Source of the DNA: Nodularia spumigena CCY9414
GTDB taxonomy: Bacteria > Cyanobacteriota > Cyanobacteriia > Cyanobacteriales > Nostocaceae
NCBI RefSeq assembly: GCF_000340565.2
Contig: NZ_CP007203.1
Coordinates: 155,898-219,897, forward strand
Reading direction: 5' to 3'
DNA: 64,000 nucleotides
Of the stretch, positions 18,312-27,277 are shown piece by piece. Position numbers and translations under genes: made by a program. The number at the start of each line of letters is the position of its first letter. Within the stretch, counting starts at the first letter, position 1. A model generated the notes under the pieces. It did not search any database. It saw only the letters and a list, made by a program, of their open reading frames with translations, and was not told where the DNA came from.

Positions 18312-18965
18312 TTAAGTTAAAGTATCTGGGTCAACTCCTAAAGAACGCAAATGTTCCGCTAGTCGTTCCGCCCGTTGTCGTTGTTGTTCCGCCAATTCCG
18401 CTAATTCGGTGGGTATCAGTAATTTCGCCCCGGTATCTAAGCGATAAAATCGCAAAAGTTCCTCTTCTACTTCGAGGCGCAATCCTAAAGGCTGAGATAA
18501 ATTGTCAGTAATTGGGTGATAAATTTCATCCTGTAAACGATACCCCTGTAATTTTTCGTTAACCCATTCGCCTTTGGGGTCAAATAACCAGTATTCTAAA
18601 ATACCTAATTGTTCATACAAAAGTTTCTTTTGCTCTTGATCCTGCTTTTGAGTACCTTTACTGGTCATCTCAAATACCACTTGTGGCACTTGACCTTCTT
18701 CCCAGACTTTATAGTTATCTCTACCCCCAGGCTGCACATCAAAAATTACCATGACATCTGGTGCAACTCTTAATTTAGGAAAACCCTGAGCATAATACAG
18801 AAATTGATTTGCTAGTACCGTCGCCTGTCTACCTGCTAAGTATTGTTTCAGGACTTCCAATGTAGTTAAAATTGCATAAAGATGTATATAGGTTTCTGCC
18901 ACAGGTTCTCCATCAGCACTGGGATATTCAATGTTTGTATCTACTAAATTGATGGCGGTAGTCAT
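18312..18965 (-). CDS. Uma2-family putative endonuclease
   Basis: 217 aa. It has the DUF820 core with KLRVAPDVMVIFDV and VVFEMTSKGTQKQDQEQKK, followed by a charged helical tail ending AEHLRSLGVDPD. The tail is almost identical to that of the next gene, so the two are tandem paralogues. It is followed directly by an intrinsic terminator. Function unknown; a nuclease role is predicted from the fold only. Confidence 0.85.
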   Translation of the reverse strand: MTTAINLVDTNIEYPSADGEPVAETYIHLYAILTTLEVLKQYLAGRQATVLANQFLYYAQGFPKLRVAPDVMVIFDVQPGGRDNYKVWEEGQVPQVVFEMTSKGTQKQDQEQKKLLYEQLGILEYWLFDPKGEWVNEKLQGYRLQDEIYHPITDNLSQPLGLRLEVEEELLRFYRLDTGAKLLIPTELAELAEQQRQRAERLAEHLRSLGVDPDTLT

Positions 18966-18979
18966 AGTTTTTACCTAAT

Positions 18980-19733
18980 CTAACTAAGCAAACTATCTGG
19001 GTCAACTCCTAAAGATCGCAAGTGTTCTGCCAATTGTTGCGATCGCATTTGTTCCGCTTGTAACTGTGATTTCGCCTCTAATACCTGTTTTTGCGCCTCA
19101 GATACCTGTTGTTGCGCTGCGATCGCCATCTGCTGTACTGCCATAGCAGCTTCCTCTGGTGTCGGCACTAAAACACCATCAGGTGTAAAGTAGCGTAATT
19201 TACTATTTTGGATACCCAAATACAGACCCAGGACTTCACTCCAGCGCCATCCTTGCTCATTTGGTGTAATTTCCTGATATTTATTGCCTACTAATTCAAA
19301 CCCGACAAATTCTAAACTTTCCGGCGCAAACCAAAAATACTCAGGGGTATGAAATCGATTCTCATACAAACTTTTCTTTAAATTTCGGTCAATATTAGCT
19401 GTACTCTCGGAAAGTAATTCAATAATCAAATCAGGATAACGACCATCTTCTTCCCAAACTACCCAAGAAGTGCGGGGGCGTTTTTCCGTGTCCTTCACCA
19501 AAAAAAAAGTCCGGCCCACGAAAATCTCGATTGCGTAACTGCTGACGGCTGAAAAAAATTGTCAGATTTGCACCGATAAAGAAATCATTGCGATCGCGCC
19601 ACAACCATTCTAAACAAGTGACTAACAGCAGTAGCTGCATATAGTGCAAAGAACTTTCCATTTCCGGCTCATCACTTAACAACCGAGTTGCATCGGGCAT
19701 TTGTTGTTCTAGCTGTTGCGCTGTGACAAACAT
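18980..19733 (-). pseudogene. Uma2-family gene with a +1 frameshift in an A9/T9 run
   Basis: The first frame (from 19733) encodes an N-terminal Uma2 half ending RNRDFRGPDFF and then turns to nonsense. The second frame (to 18980) resumes at FLVKDTEKRP and carries the rest, including YPDLIIELLSESTANID and a Gln-rich coiled-coil tail ending AEHLRSLGVDPD. The switch occurs at nine consecutive T (coding strand, 19500-19508). Removing one T restores a normal protein of about 250 aa. It could be a sequencing error, a real mutation or slippage. Confidence 0.8.
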
Positions 19734-19827
19734 AATTATTTACCTGATTGCTTGTTGATTTAATTTTAAACAGATGGGACACCGATTCGGCTAAACTGAA
19801 ACTTGGTTTATTGCATTGTGACTAGGC

Positions 19828-20019
19828 ATGGAAATCGGACAAAAGGTTAAAGTTTTTCGTCTGCGCGATCGCGTATCTGCTGCTATTGCGAAAAAACTCG
19901 GACAAATAGGCATCATTCAAGGCTACAAAGTCACCGATGGCTGTGGAATCGGTGTAGTGGTGCTGTTTGACGATAATTCTTCCACTTGGTTTTTTGAAGA
20001 TGAAATCAAACTTGTGTAA
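19828..20019 (+). CDS. petP: Cytochrome b6f complex subunit PetP
   Basis: 63 aa DUF2862 protein. The sequence MEIGQKVKVFRLRDRVS, IIQGYKVTDG and STWFFEDEI follow the cyanobacterial PetP pattern, an SH3-like peripheral subunit on the cytoplasmic side of cytochrome b6f that affects linear electron flow. Length is normal for the family. It is divergent from the frameshifted Uma2 gene, with about 95 bp between them for promoters, and lies 88 bp upstream of an ArsA-like ATPase gene. Confidence 0.88.
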   Translation: MEIGQKVKVFRLRDRVSAAIAKKLGQIGIIQGYKVTDGCGIGVVVLFDDNSSTWFFEDEIKLV

Positions 20020-20107
20020 TAGATAAAACTCCACGCGGAAGCTAAGAGTATTTGCCTAGTGCTAAGTTGGAGTGGAATAGAATGGCGGTGAATATAGGAA
20101 TCAAGTA

Positions 20108-21208
20108 ATGTCCCTGATATTGACATTTTTGGGCAAAGGCGGTGTAGCGCGGACTAAAATTGCGATCGCTGCCGCCAAGTTATTGGCAAGCCAAGGCAAG
20201 CGTGTACTTCTCGCAGGTTTGGCAGAACCAGTTTTACCCATTTTACTGGATCAGACCCTGACTGCTGACCCCCAGGAAATTGCTCCCAATTTACAAGTTG
20301 TGCAGTTTCAATCATCTGTATTGCTAGAACGCAACTGGGAAGAAGTGAAAAAACTGGAGGCGCAATACCTCCGCACGCCCATCTTCAAAGATGTTTATGG
20401 TCAAGAACTGGTAGTATTACCAGGGATGGACAGCGCCCTGGCCTTGAATGCGATCCGCGAATATGATGCCAGTGGCAAATATGACGCGATTATCTACGAT
20501 GGCACAGGTGATTCCTTCACCCTGCGAATGTTAGGGATGCCAGAATCTCTGAGTTGGTATGTGCGGCGATTTCAGCAATTATTTGTCAACTCAGATTTGG
20601 GAAAGACTATTGCGGAATCGCCTTTAATTCAGCCGCTAATTAGCAGCTTTTTTAATGTCAACTGGACAGCAGATAATTTTGCTCTCCCCACCAACCAAGT
20701 GAATGGTTTTTTAGATAAAGGAAAAGCCGCCCTTGCAGATCCTCATCGCGTTGCGGCCTTCTTAGTGAGTACACCAGACCCCCTAGAAGTCGCTAGTTCT
20801 CGTTATTTGTGGGGTAGCGCTCAACAAATCGGTTTAACCGTTGGTGGTGTGATTTTGGTCTCACCTGAGCCAAAGGTCAACCTGTCAGAAGAATTTGCAC
20901 CTCTGACTGTGAGCGTTGTTCCCGATGCTCCCACAGGTGAATGGCAACCTTTGATAGATGCTCTACCCAACTTTGTTGAACAAGCACGACAGGCTCCCAA
21001 ACCCATAGAGATTGACATCCACAATCGTCAAGTCCGCTTATTCTTGCCAAGTTTTGACAAAAAGCAAGTCAAACTGACGCAGTACGGGCCAGAAGTCACT
21101 GTAGAAGCCGGAGATCAACGGCGTAATCTCTTCTTACCCCCAGCACTCACTGGCAGACAAGTTACTGGAGCCAAATTTCAAAATAATTATTTGATAATTT
21201 CTTTTTAA
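20108..21208 (+). CDS. ArsA/Get3-like ATPase with alpha-crystallin-type C-terminal domain
   Basis: 366 aa. The N-terminal P-loop domain resembles ArsA/Get3 proteins (ILTFLGKGGVARTKIAIAAAK; YDAIIYDGTGD). The last 70 residues (from about 300) form an HSP20-like beta domain found in the cyanobacterial and plastid Get3b-type branch. The deviant Walker A is abnormal: the canonical GKGGxGKTT reads GKGGVARTK, so the second conserved glycine is Ala and the lysine is Arg. ATP turnover is therefore uncertain. The gene lies between petP and chlG, suggesting a thylakoid-related role; this is inference. Confidence 0.78.
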   Translation: MSLILTFLGKGGVARTKIAIAAAKLLASQGKRVLLAGLAEPVLPILLDQTLTADPQEIAPNLQVVQFQSSVLLERNWEEVKKLEAQYLRTPIFKDVYGQELVVLPGMDSALALNAIREYDASGKYDAIIYDGTGDSFTLRMLGMPESLSWYVRRFQQLFVNSDLGKTIAESPLIQPLISSFFNVNWTADNFALPTNQVNGFLDKGKAALADPHRVAAFLVSTPDPLEVASSRYLWGSAQQIGLTVGGVILVSPEPKVNLSEEFAPLTVSVVPDAPTGEWQPLIDALPNFVEQARQAPKPIEIDIHNRQVRLFLPSFDKKQVKLTQYGPEVTVEAGDQRRNLFLPPALTGRQVTGAKFQNNYLIISF

Positions 21209-21369
21209 GGACTTTCGGTGGGTTACGGCGGAAAGAAATTTTTTCATGCTCAAAGGTTTTATAGCCGCCTAACCCACCCTACAGATTGGGTATTAGGCAA
21301 GAACAAATTTCTCACCTGCACCTTGCCTCTATTCCCCACTCCCTACTCCCTCTTCCTACTCATAGTGTT

Positions 21370-22410
21370 ATGTCAGAATCAACCCCTATTAACCCTAATT
21401 CTCAGCCGGTAGAGGCTATAGATTCAGTTAAACCTAACGAGGAAATTACAGCAGTTGCCGATCGCAGCGCCAAGGCTCGGCAGTTATTAGGCATGAAAGG
21501 GGCAGCACCAGGGGAAAAATCCATCTGGAAAATTCGCCTACAACTGATGAAACCTATCACCTGGATTCCCCTGATTTGGGGTGTAGTCTGTGGTGCGGCT
21601 TCTTCGGGTAACTATACTTGGACACTAGAAAATGTGTTGATGTCGGCAGCTTGTATGTTGCTTTCAGGGCCTTTACTCGCAGGTTATACCCAAACTTTAA
21701 ATGAATATTATGACCGTGAAATTGATGCGGTGAATGAACCTTACCGTCCCATTCCTTCTGGTGCAATTCCTTTACCTCAAGTCATTACACAAATTTGGGT
21801 ATTGTTAATTTCGGGAAATGCTCTGGCTGTTGCACTGGATGTTTGGGCGGGTAATGAATATCCCACAATCACAACTATAGCTATTCTGGGTTCCTTTATT
21901 GCCTATATTTATTCTGCGCCCCCATTAAAGCTGAAACAAAACGGTTGGTTAGGCGGTTATGCTCTTGGTGCGAGCTATATGGCTTTTCCTTGGTGTACTG
22001 GTCATGCTTTGTTTGGCGAACTGAATTGGAAAATTGTGGTGATTACTGTGGTTTATAGTTTGGCTGGTTTGGGTATTGCCATTGTGAATGATTTTAAGAG
22101 TGTTGAAGGCGATCGCCAGTTCGGATTAAAATCATTACCTGTGATGTTTGGTGTCACCAGAGCAGCTTGGGTTTGTGCAGCCATGATTGATGTATTTCAA
22201 GCTGTGATTGCAGTTTATCTGATCACTATTCACGAAAACTTGTATGCCGCAATTTTGCTGCTATTAATCATCCCCCAAATCACCTTCCAGGATATGTATT
22301 TCCTGCGTGACCCCCTGAAAAATGATGTCAAATATCAAGCCAGCGCTCAACCCTTCCTAGTCTTAGGAATGCTCGTAGCTGGTATAGCCCTCGGTCATGC
22401 TGGCGTTTAA
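21370..22410 (+). CDS. chlG: Chlorophyll synthase
   Basis: 346 aa UbiA-family prenyltransferase that esterifies chlorophyllide with phytyl or geranylgeranyl diphosphate in the thylakoid membrane. It has the first Asp-rich motif NEYYDREIDAVNEP, the second motif NDFKSVEGDRQFG and about eight hydrophobic segments. I chose the ATG at 21370 (MSESTPINPN); an in-frame ATG at 21286 would add 28 residues of non-family sequence. The N-terminal 60 residues are hydrophilic, as in homologues. Same strand as the ArsA-like gene. Confidence 0.95.
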   Translation: MSESTPINPNSQPVEAIDSVKPNEEITAVADRSAKARQLLGMKGAAPGEKSIWKIRLQLMKPITWIPLIWGVVCGAASSGNYTWTLENVLMSAACMLLSGPLLAGYTQTLNEYYDREIDAVNEPYRPIPSGAIPLPQVITQIWVLLISGNALAVALDVWAGNEYPTITTIAILGSFIAYIYSAPPLKLKQNGWLGGYALGASYMAFPWCTGHALFGELNWKIVVITVVYSLAGLGIAIVNDFKSVEGDRQFGLKSLPVMFGVTRAAWVCAAMIDVFQAVIAVYLITIHENLYAAILLLLIIPQITFQDMYFLRDPLKNDVKYQASAQPFLVLGMLVAGIALGHAGV

Positions 22411-22535
22411 TGGTCATTGGTCAAGGGGAGCAAACTTTTCTCCTACACCAAATTTATACCTCTGTAGTCAGAAGTAAAGAATGAGGAGTTAGGAGTTAAA
22501 ATACTTCTAACTCTGAATTTTTCTCAGGACTTACC

Positions 22536-22823
22536 ATGTTAGAATTGACAAATTTTCTCATTGGGGGAATTCAACCCTTATTAGTCCCTATTTGCTTTGT
22601 TGCTGCTTGGACTGTAATTATTCTCTTTGCTTCAAGTCTTTGGACAGCAGTTCGAGATGGTGTCACCACAGCCAAACAAATGCATCAAATTCCCTGCCCT
22701 AATTGCCAATTTTTTACCGACAATTACCGTTTAAAATGCACTGTACACCCATCCACTGCCAGTACAGAAGAGGCTATTGATTGTTGCGACTATCAACCAA
22801 AGACCAATCCTATGCTCTACTAG
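22536..22823 (+). CDS. Small membrane protein with cysteine motif, unknown function
   Basis: 95 aa. One or two hydrophobic segments at residues about 8-38 are followed by a hydrophilic tail with CPNC, a single Cys (KLKC-type context) and CC, which could bind metal. I recognise the pattern as a conserved cyanobacterial hypothetical but cannot assign a function. It follows chlG by 125 bp and precedes a cupin gene by 37 bp on the same strand. Confidence 0.7.
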   Translation: MLELTNFLIGGIQPLLVPICFVAAWTVIILFASSLWTAVRDGVTTAKQMHQIPCPNCQFFTDNYRLKCTVHPSTASTEEAIDCCDYQPKTNPMLY

Positions 22824-22860
22824 AAAGGGAACTTGAAAACTTAAAATCAAAAATTGACTG

Positions 22861-23220
22861 ATGCTAGTTCAAAAGCTTAACGACTGTCAAGAATTTATTG
22901 CTGGAGATAATACCATTCTACGGGAACTACTACATCCCGATAAACAGCCCCTGGCATTACGCTATAGTTTGGCTCACGCAACTTTACCAGTGGGGAAAAC
23001 TTCTCAACCCCACTCACTAACCACTTCAGAAGTTTATTATATTCTGAATGGTCAAGGAGAAATGCATATTGATGATGAAACTCAGATAGTTGAACCAGGA
23101 GACGCGGTGTATATTCCCCCCAATACACGGCAATTTATTCGTAATTCTGGTAGCGAACCTTTGGTATTTATTTGTATGGTAGATCCAGCATGGCGTAAAG
23201 AAGATGAAACAGTTTATTGA
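22861..23220 (+). CDS. Cupin-domain protein
   Basis: 119 aa single-domain cupin. Motif 1 is PHSLTTSEVYYILNGQGEMHID and motif 2 is PGDAVYIPPNTRQFI, giving two candidate metal-binding histidine/glutamate sets. It probably binds a small molecule or metal; no specific reaction can be named. It lies 37 bp downstream of a small cysteine-containing membrane protein gene. Confidence 0.83.
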   Translation: MLVQKLNDCQEFIAGDNTILRELLHPDKQPLALRYSLAHATLPVGKTSQPHSLTTSEVYYILNGQGEMHIDDETQIVEPGDAVYIPPNTRQFIRNSGSEPLVFICMVDPAWRKEDETVY

Positions 23221-23559
23221 CTTTTAGGGACTTCCAAATAAAAAACACTCAATCATCTAATCTAAAAAATCTCTCAAAGTCTCATAACTCTGTGTCCTCT
23301 GCGCCTCTGTGGTTCCTTTATCTGGATAATTTATTTTTTTGAAGTCCCTTACAGCGATTTTCAACTAAATGAACCACATCTTTATATCGGGCTACGCCCC
23401 GCTACGCTAACACGCAAAGCCGCATTCGGCGTTCGCGCAGCGTCCCGAAGGGAAGCCGTTCCCGAAGGGTAGGCGCAAAGGAAGAAAGAAATGCAGAAAT
23501 GTGCGATTTTAGTTACATAAGTATAGTTGTGAATTAAGTAAAACCACGGTTGCTTTATT
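23221..23559. other. Intergenic region with repeat debris
   Basis: 339 bp between convergent genes. It holds a CTCTGTGTCCTCTGCGCC-type low-complexity stretch near 23290, common beside cyanobacterial genes. A cluster of short palindromic REP-like units (GGGCTACGCCCCGCTACGC, GTTCGCGCAGCG, CCCGAAGGG) runs from about 23388 to 23478. No gene seen. Confidence 0.65.
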
Positions 23560-24366
23560 TCAAAGATTTAAATGTTTGAGAAATGGCGTAAATACTGGTA
23601 ATATTTCCGGGCTACTGACAACCAGGGTGGGAAAAGAGCGATCGCTATAATCTTCCCCTGTAGATAAAGGAAATGGCTGATCCTTGAGAGATGTCCAACT
23701 ACCACCAGCAGCTTGAACAATCACCCAAGCCCCGGCGATGTCCCAAACCTTTGGTGTGGCTTCAATACCGCCTAGTGTCGCTCCAGTCGCAACTGTGAGA
23801 AAATTATAGCTTGCTACACCCAGCATCCGAATTTTGCAAGGAAAGTCTGTTTGAATCACGGAAGTGCTGCGGGAACAGAGGTTAAAAAAGTGATTTTTAC
23901 TCACAGCATCATTACTGCTATGGATGGGGTGATGGTTGAGAAATGCGCCGGAGGGTGTTGTTAAACCAGAGTCACCCGCCCAGAAACCATGAAAAGCTTG
24001 ACTCAGTGGTGGTACGTAAACATAACCAAAAATAGGCGTGCCTTTATACAGTAATCCCATCGAAATTGACCAGATGGGAAGACCTCTAGTAAAGTTGGTA
24101 GTACCATCGAGAGGGTCGATTACCCAGCACCACTCTGTACCCGGAAATACTTTGTCGCTTTCTTCGCTCAAAATACCATAACCAGAAAAACGAGAGGCGA
24201 TCGCATCTTGAATTTCCTGATCAGCCCATTTATCGGCTCGCGTGACTAAACTACCGTCAGCTTTTTGAGAAGCCTGGACTTTACCAAAATCTTGCATCAG
24301 TTGCTTTCCCACTCTGGTAGTGGTGGTTTCGGCAAAGTCGAGAATTGTTGTCCAAAAATCATTCAT
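23560..24366 (-). CDS. Inositol monophosphatase family protein
   Basis: 268 aa Li-sensitive-type phosphatase with the metal-binding motifs SEESD, VIDPLDGTTNF and WDIAGAW in the canonical order and spacing. Possible substrates are myo-inositol-1-phosphate, histidinol phosphate or 3'-phosphoadenosine 5'-phosphate, and the sequence alone does not separate them. It lies 39 bp from the downstream end of the PucC-type transporter gene on the same strand, so the two may be co-transcribed. Confidence 0.9.
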   Translation of the reverse strand: MNDFWTTILDFAETTTTRVGKQLMQDFGKVQASQKADGSLVTRADKWADQEIQDAIASRFSGYGILSEESDKVFPGTEWCWVIDPLDGTTNFTRGLPIWSISMGLLYKGTPIFGYVYVPPLSQAFHGFWAGDSGLTTPSGAFLNHHPIHSSNDAVSKNHFFNLCSRSTSVIQTDFPCKIRMLGVASYNFLTVATGATLGGIEATPKVWDIAGAWVIVQAAGGSWTSLKDQPFPLSTGEDYSDRSFPTLVVSSPEILPVFTPFLKHLNL

Positions 24367-24405
24367 TAATTAATTCTCTCGCAAAGATGCTTCTGAGCCA
24401 AGAAA

Positions 24406-25839
24406 TTAGTCTAAATCACTTTCGAGAACAGATGCGATCGCTTGTTTGGCACTAGTTTGAAATTCTTTGACATTGACTCGGTTGAGAAACCAAATCGAAA
24501 CAACCATCCCCAAAGCTTCTAGAAAGAATACCATGCCATAAGCTAACTCTAAACTCGGTAGCAAATTACGACCAATATCTAATATCGTACCGCCTATGAG
24601 TACGGCAATTCCCCTAGACACAGACTGAGCTAATCCCCAAGCCCCAATAAAAGTACCTGCGGCTTCAGCTGCTGTCAGATCCAACATTAAACTAACGGCT
24701 GCGGTAGTTAAGAAACCAGTAGCTAAACCAAACAAAAACAAGCTAAATTTCAGAAAAGCTACATTCGCTGTAAATCCTGACATACCCAGTAATAATGCAC
24801 AGATTGCTACTAATACACAGCCTAAGCGTGCAGTTCTGCGTTTACCCAAACGCGGCACAATGAAAAAACCTGTGACACCATAGGCTATCAAGATACCAAA
24901 ACCGTAAAAAATATTCAATCTGGTGCTTTCTGCCAAAGGCATACCAAATACCTGACCCGCATAGGGTTCTAAAACAGGGTCTTGCATAAATAAGCTGATA
25001 GTCATTACCAGCAAAAATGCGAAAAATAAACCTGTTTGGCGACTAGCTGTCAAAATTTTCCAAGCTCTACCCAGTCCAACGCTGTCGTCTCGATTCTCAG
25101 TGGTAGAACGGCGGGAATATTGGGAATATTTTTTTTCTACGCCGAATGTAGCGATGATCGCCAGCCCAAAGACAATAGCCGGAACGATAAAAAATAATCT
25201 ATTAATAGCTGATTGTAAACTTTCTATGGGTGCTTCTGGGGTTAATTGTCTGAGCAAACTGGAACTAATGATCGCTCCCACAATAATCCCCACCATTAGC
25301 ATTGACCAAACAACGCCAACAATTTTAGAACGGTTATCTTCTTGGGAGATATCCACTAATAAAGCCGCAAAGGCAGTACCACTGGCACAAATTGCTAAAC
25401 CATATATGGCGAAAACTAAAGATAGTAATGCTGTCCAGCCGATGGTTTGGGTTGTCCATACCCAGCCATCTGTGCTGTTAGCTGCTAGATTTAATTGCCA
25501 AAGTATTTGTATTGCTAAAAATGAGGCGATCGCAAATACTGCTGCGCCCACCCAAACGTAAACTGTACGATTGTAACCCCACATCGGTTTGAGGTCTGAC
25601 ATTTGACCAAACCAAATCCGAGCCGGGGAAACAAATGCAGGTAACGCCAACACTAGGGACACCAATATTGCTGGAATTGCTATTTCTTGAATCATGACTC
25701 TGTTGAGTACACCCAGAATCAAGATAGACATCATGCTCAGTCCCATTTGAAATAAGCCCAACCGGAACATAGTAATCAGGTTAACCCTTGGCACAGTTAA
25801 GGATTTTGTTTGGGTATCAAATATATCACCGCTTGCCAT
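24406..25839 (-). CDS. PucC-family major facilitator (BCH/chlorophyll-related)
   Basis: 477 aa with about 12 hydrophobic helices. The N-terminal block VNLITMFRLGLFQMGLSMMS, ALPAFVSPARIWFGQMSD and the internal GxxxSxxR-type loops are typical of the PucC/LhaA/BCH subfamily, implicated in chlorophyll-protein assembly or pigment delivery in membranes. I used the ATG at 25837-25839 (MASGDIFD). A TTG 19 codons upstream lies inside the 297-bp repeat and would give a non-family N-terminus. It is likely co-transcribed with the downstream inositol phosphatase-type gene. Confidence 0.85.
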   Translation of the reverse strand: MASGDIFDTQTKSLTVPRVNLITMFRLGLFQMGLSMMSILILGVLNRVMIQEIAIPAILVSLVLALPAFVSPARIWFGQMSDLKPMWGYNRTVYVWVGAAVFAIASFLAIQILWQLNLAANSTDGWVWTTQTIGWTALLSLVFAIYGLAICASGTAFAALLVDISQEDNRSKIVGVVWSMLMVGIIVGAIISSSLLRQLTPEAPIESLQSAINRLFFIVPAIVFGLAIIATFGVEKKYSQYSRRSTTENRDDSVGLGRAWKILTASRQTGLFFAFLLVMTISLFMQDPVLEPYAGQVFGMPLAESTRLNIFYGFGILIAYGVTGFFIVPRLGKRRTARLGCVLVAICALLLGMSGFTANVAFLKFSLFLFGLATGFLTTAAVSLMLDLTAAEAAGTFIGAWGLAQSVSRGIAVLIGGTILDIGRNLLPSLELAYGMVFFLEALGMVVSIWFLNRVNVKEFQTSAKQAIASVLESDLD

Positions 25840-25874
25840 AGCTACTTTTTCGGATGATTTCCAAAATCTAGACT

Positions 25875-26171
25875 CTGCTATATAAAACCTAGACAAAACT
25901 AGACTTTACTTTCTACTTCAACGGGAGCATGGGAGCAGTTATCCCTCAGTAGACTTTCACGCCTTAGCCAGACGCGATTGTGTTCCAATTAAGTTTCTGA
26001 AAAAGACTACCACCATCATTGCTTGGTTTTCGCGTCGGCAATAGTCTCAATTCAATACTTGATATCACCGTATTATATATCAAGTAGTTGATTTTTTCCT
26101 AAAATATATATTGATTTTTGTCAATATAAGTATAGTTTTGTCTATGAAATTGTCAACTTAGGACTTGCTCT
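25875..26171. repeat. 297-bp perfect direct repeat, copy 1
   Basis: Every base from CTGCTATATAAAACC (25875) to GGACTTGCTCT (26171) is matched by 63590-63886. It contains two hairpins (ACTTGATAT/ATATCAAGT near 26060-26085; ATATTGA/TCAATAT near 26107-26126) and outward-facing near-identical ends TAGACAAAACTA. It has no ORF. It occupies most of the 413-bp gap between the PucC-type gene and the aldo/keto reductase gene. Confidence 0.95.
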
Positions 26172-26252
26172 TTAATTAAATCCTGTCCTCACTTTTATTT
26201 GTAACGATAAACTATAAAGGTAAAGAAATGTAAATAAAATACATATTGCCAC

Positions 26253-27203
26253 GTGGAAAATATCACATTAGGACAAAATGGCCCCAGTGTTACACCCCTT
26301 TGCATTGGTACTTGGGCTTGGGGCGATAAACTCTTTTGGAATTATGGCGATGGCTATGGTCCAGAACAGTTAGAGGCAGCTTTTACAGCCGCATTAGAAG
26401 CTGGGATAAATTTCTTTGATACTGCGGAAATTTATGGTTTGGGACTGTCAGAAGAGTTATTAGGGCAATTCATGCAAAAAGCCCAACAACCTGTGCAAAT
26501 GGCGACGAAATTTGGCCCTTTACCTTGGCGATTTACAGGTCAATCTGTCTCGGATGCGTTAACAGACAGTCTCAAACGCCTACAAGTAGCGCGAGTTGAA
26601 CTGTATCAAGTCCATTGGCCGTTCGCTTTCTTTTTAAGTCAAGAAACTTTGATGAATACCCTAGCAGATGAAGTGAAGCAGGGTAGAATTGGCTCAGTCG
26701 GGGTGAGTAATTATTCAGCTACTCAAATGCGAGAGGCGCAGCAAATTTTAGCTGCGCGTGGAGTCCCTTTAGCTGTAAACCAAGTCCGCTATTCGTTGCT
26801 CACGCGTCAAATAGAAACTAACGGGATTTTAGCTACTGCTCGTGAGTTGGGTGTAACTATCTTGGCATATAGTCCCTTAGCTCAGGGATTACTCACTGGT
26901 AAATATACACCAGATAGGGCTGAAACCCCCGGTGGTGCGCGGAAGATAGACCCACGATTTGGTAAAGAAGGGTTACAAAAAATTGCCCCTGTAATTTCTT
27001 TACTCAACACTTTGGGAGAAAAATATGATCGCACTCCTGCCCAAGTAGCCCTCAATTGGTTAATATCTCAAGGAAATGTGATTCCTATTGCTGGGGTCAA
27101 AACTGCCCAGCACGTAAAACAAAATGCAGGCGCTTTGGGCTGGAGATTAAACACCGATGAAATCGCGCAACTAGAACAAGTCAGTCGTCCTTGGCTTAAT
27201 TAA
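26253..27203 (+). CDS. Aldo/keto reductase
   Basis: 316 aa TIM-barrel NADPH-dependent oxidoreductase. The catalytic tetrad is visible: Asp and Tyr in FFDTAEIYG, Lys in MATKFG and His in YQVHWP. NADPH-binding residues follow in GVKTAQHVKQN. The start is a GTG (VENITLGQNG) with a weak ribosome binding site, just outside the 297-bp repeat, so its promoter region contains that repeat. The physiological carbonyl substrate is unknown. Confidence 0.9.
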   Translation: MENITLGQNGPSVTPLCIGTWAWGDKLFWNYGDGYGPEQLEAAFTAALEAGINFFDTAEIYGLGLSEELLGQFMQKAQQPVQMATKFGPLPWRFTGQSVSDALTDSLKRLQVARVELYQVHWPFAFFLSQETLMNTLADEVKQGRIGSVGVSNYSATQMREAQQILAARGVPLAVNQVRYSLLTRQIETNGILATARELGVTILAYSPLAQGLLTGKYTPDRAETPGGARKIDPRFGKEGLQKIAPVISLLNTLGEKYDRTPAQVALNWLISQGNVIPIAGVKTAQHVKQNAGALGWRLNTDEIAQLEQVSRPWLN

Positions 27204-27230
27204 CAGCTATTAGTCATAAGTCTTTAGTAG

Positions 27231-27270
27231 CTAGTAATAACTAATAACTAATGACTAATGACTAATGACT
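27231..27270. repeat. Heptamer tandem repeat (TAATGAC-type STRR)
   Basis: Repeated CTAATGA/CTAATAA units lie between the convergent aldo/keto reductase and RNA helicase genes, reaching to within about 10 bp of the helicase stop. Confidence 0.75.
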
Positions 27271-27277
27271 CAGAAAC

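Noticed and set aside
25839-25896. Extended N-terminus for the PucC-type protein from an upstream TTG
   Set aside because: The TTG lies inside the 297-bp repeat, and the added 19 residues have no family support.
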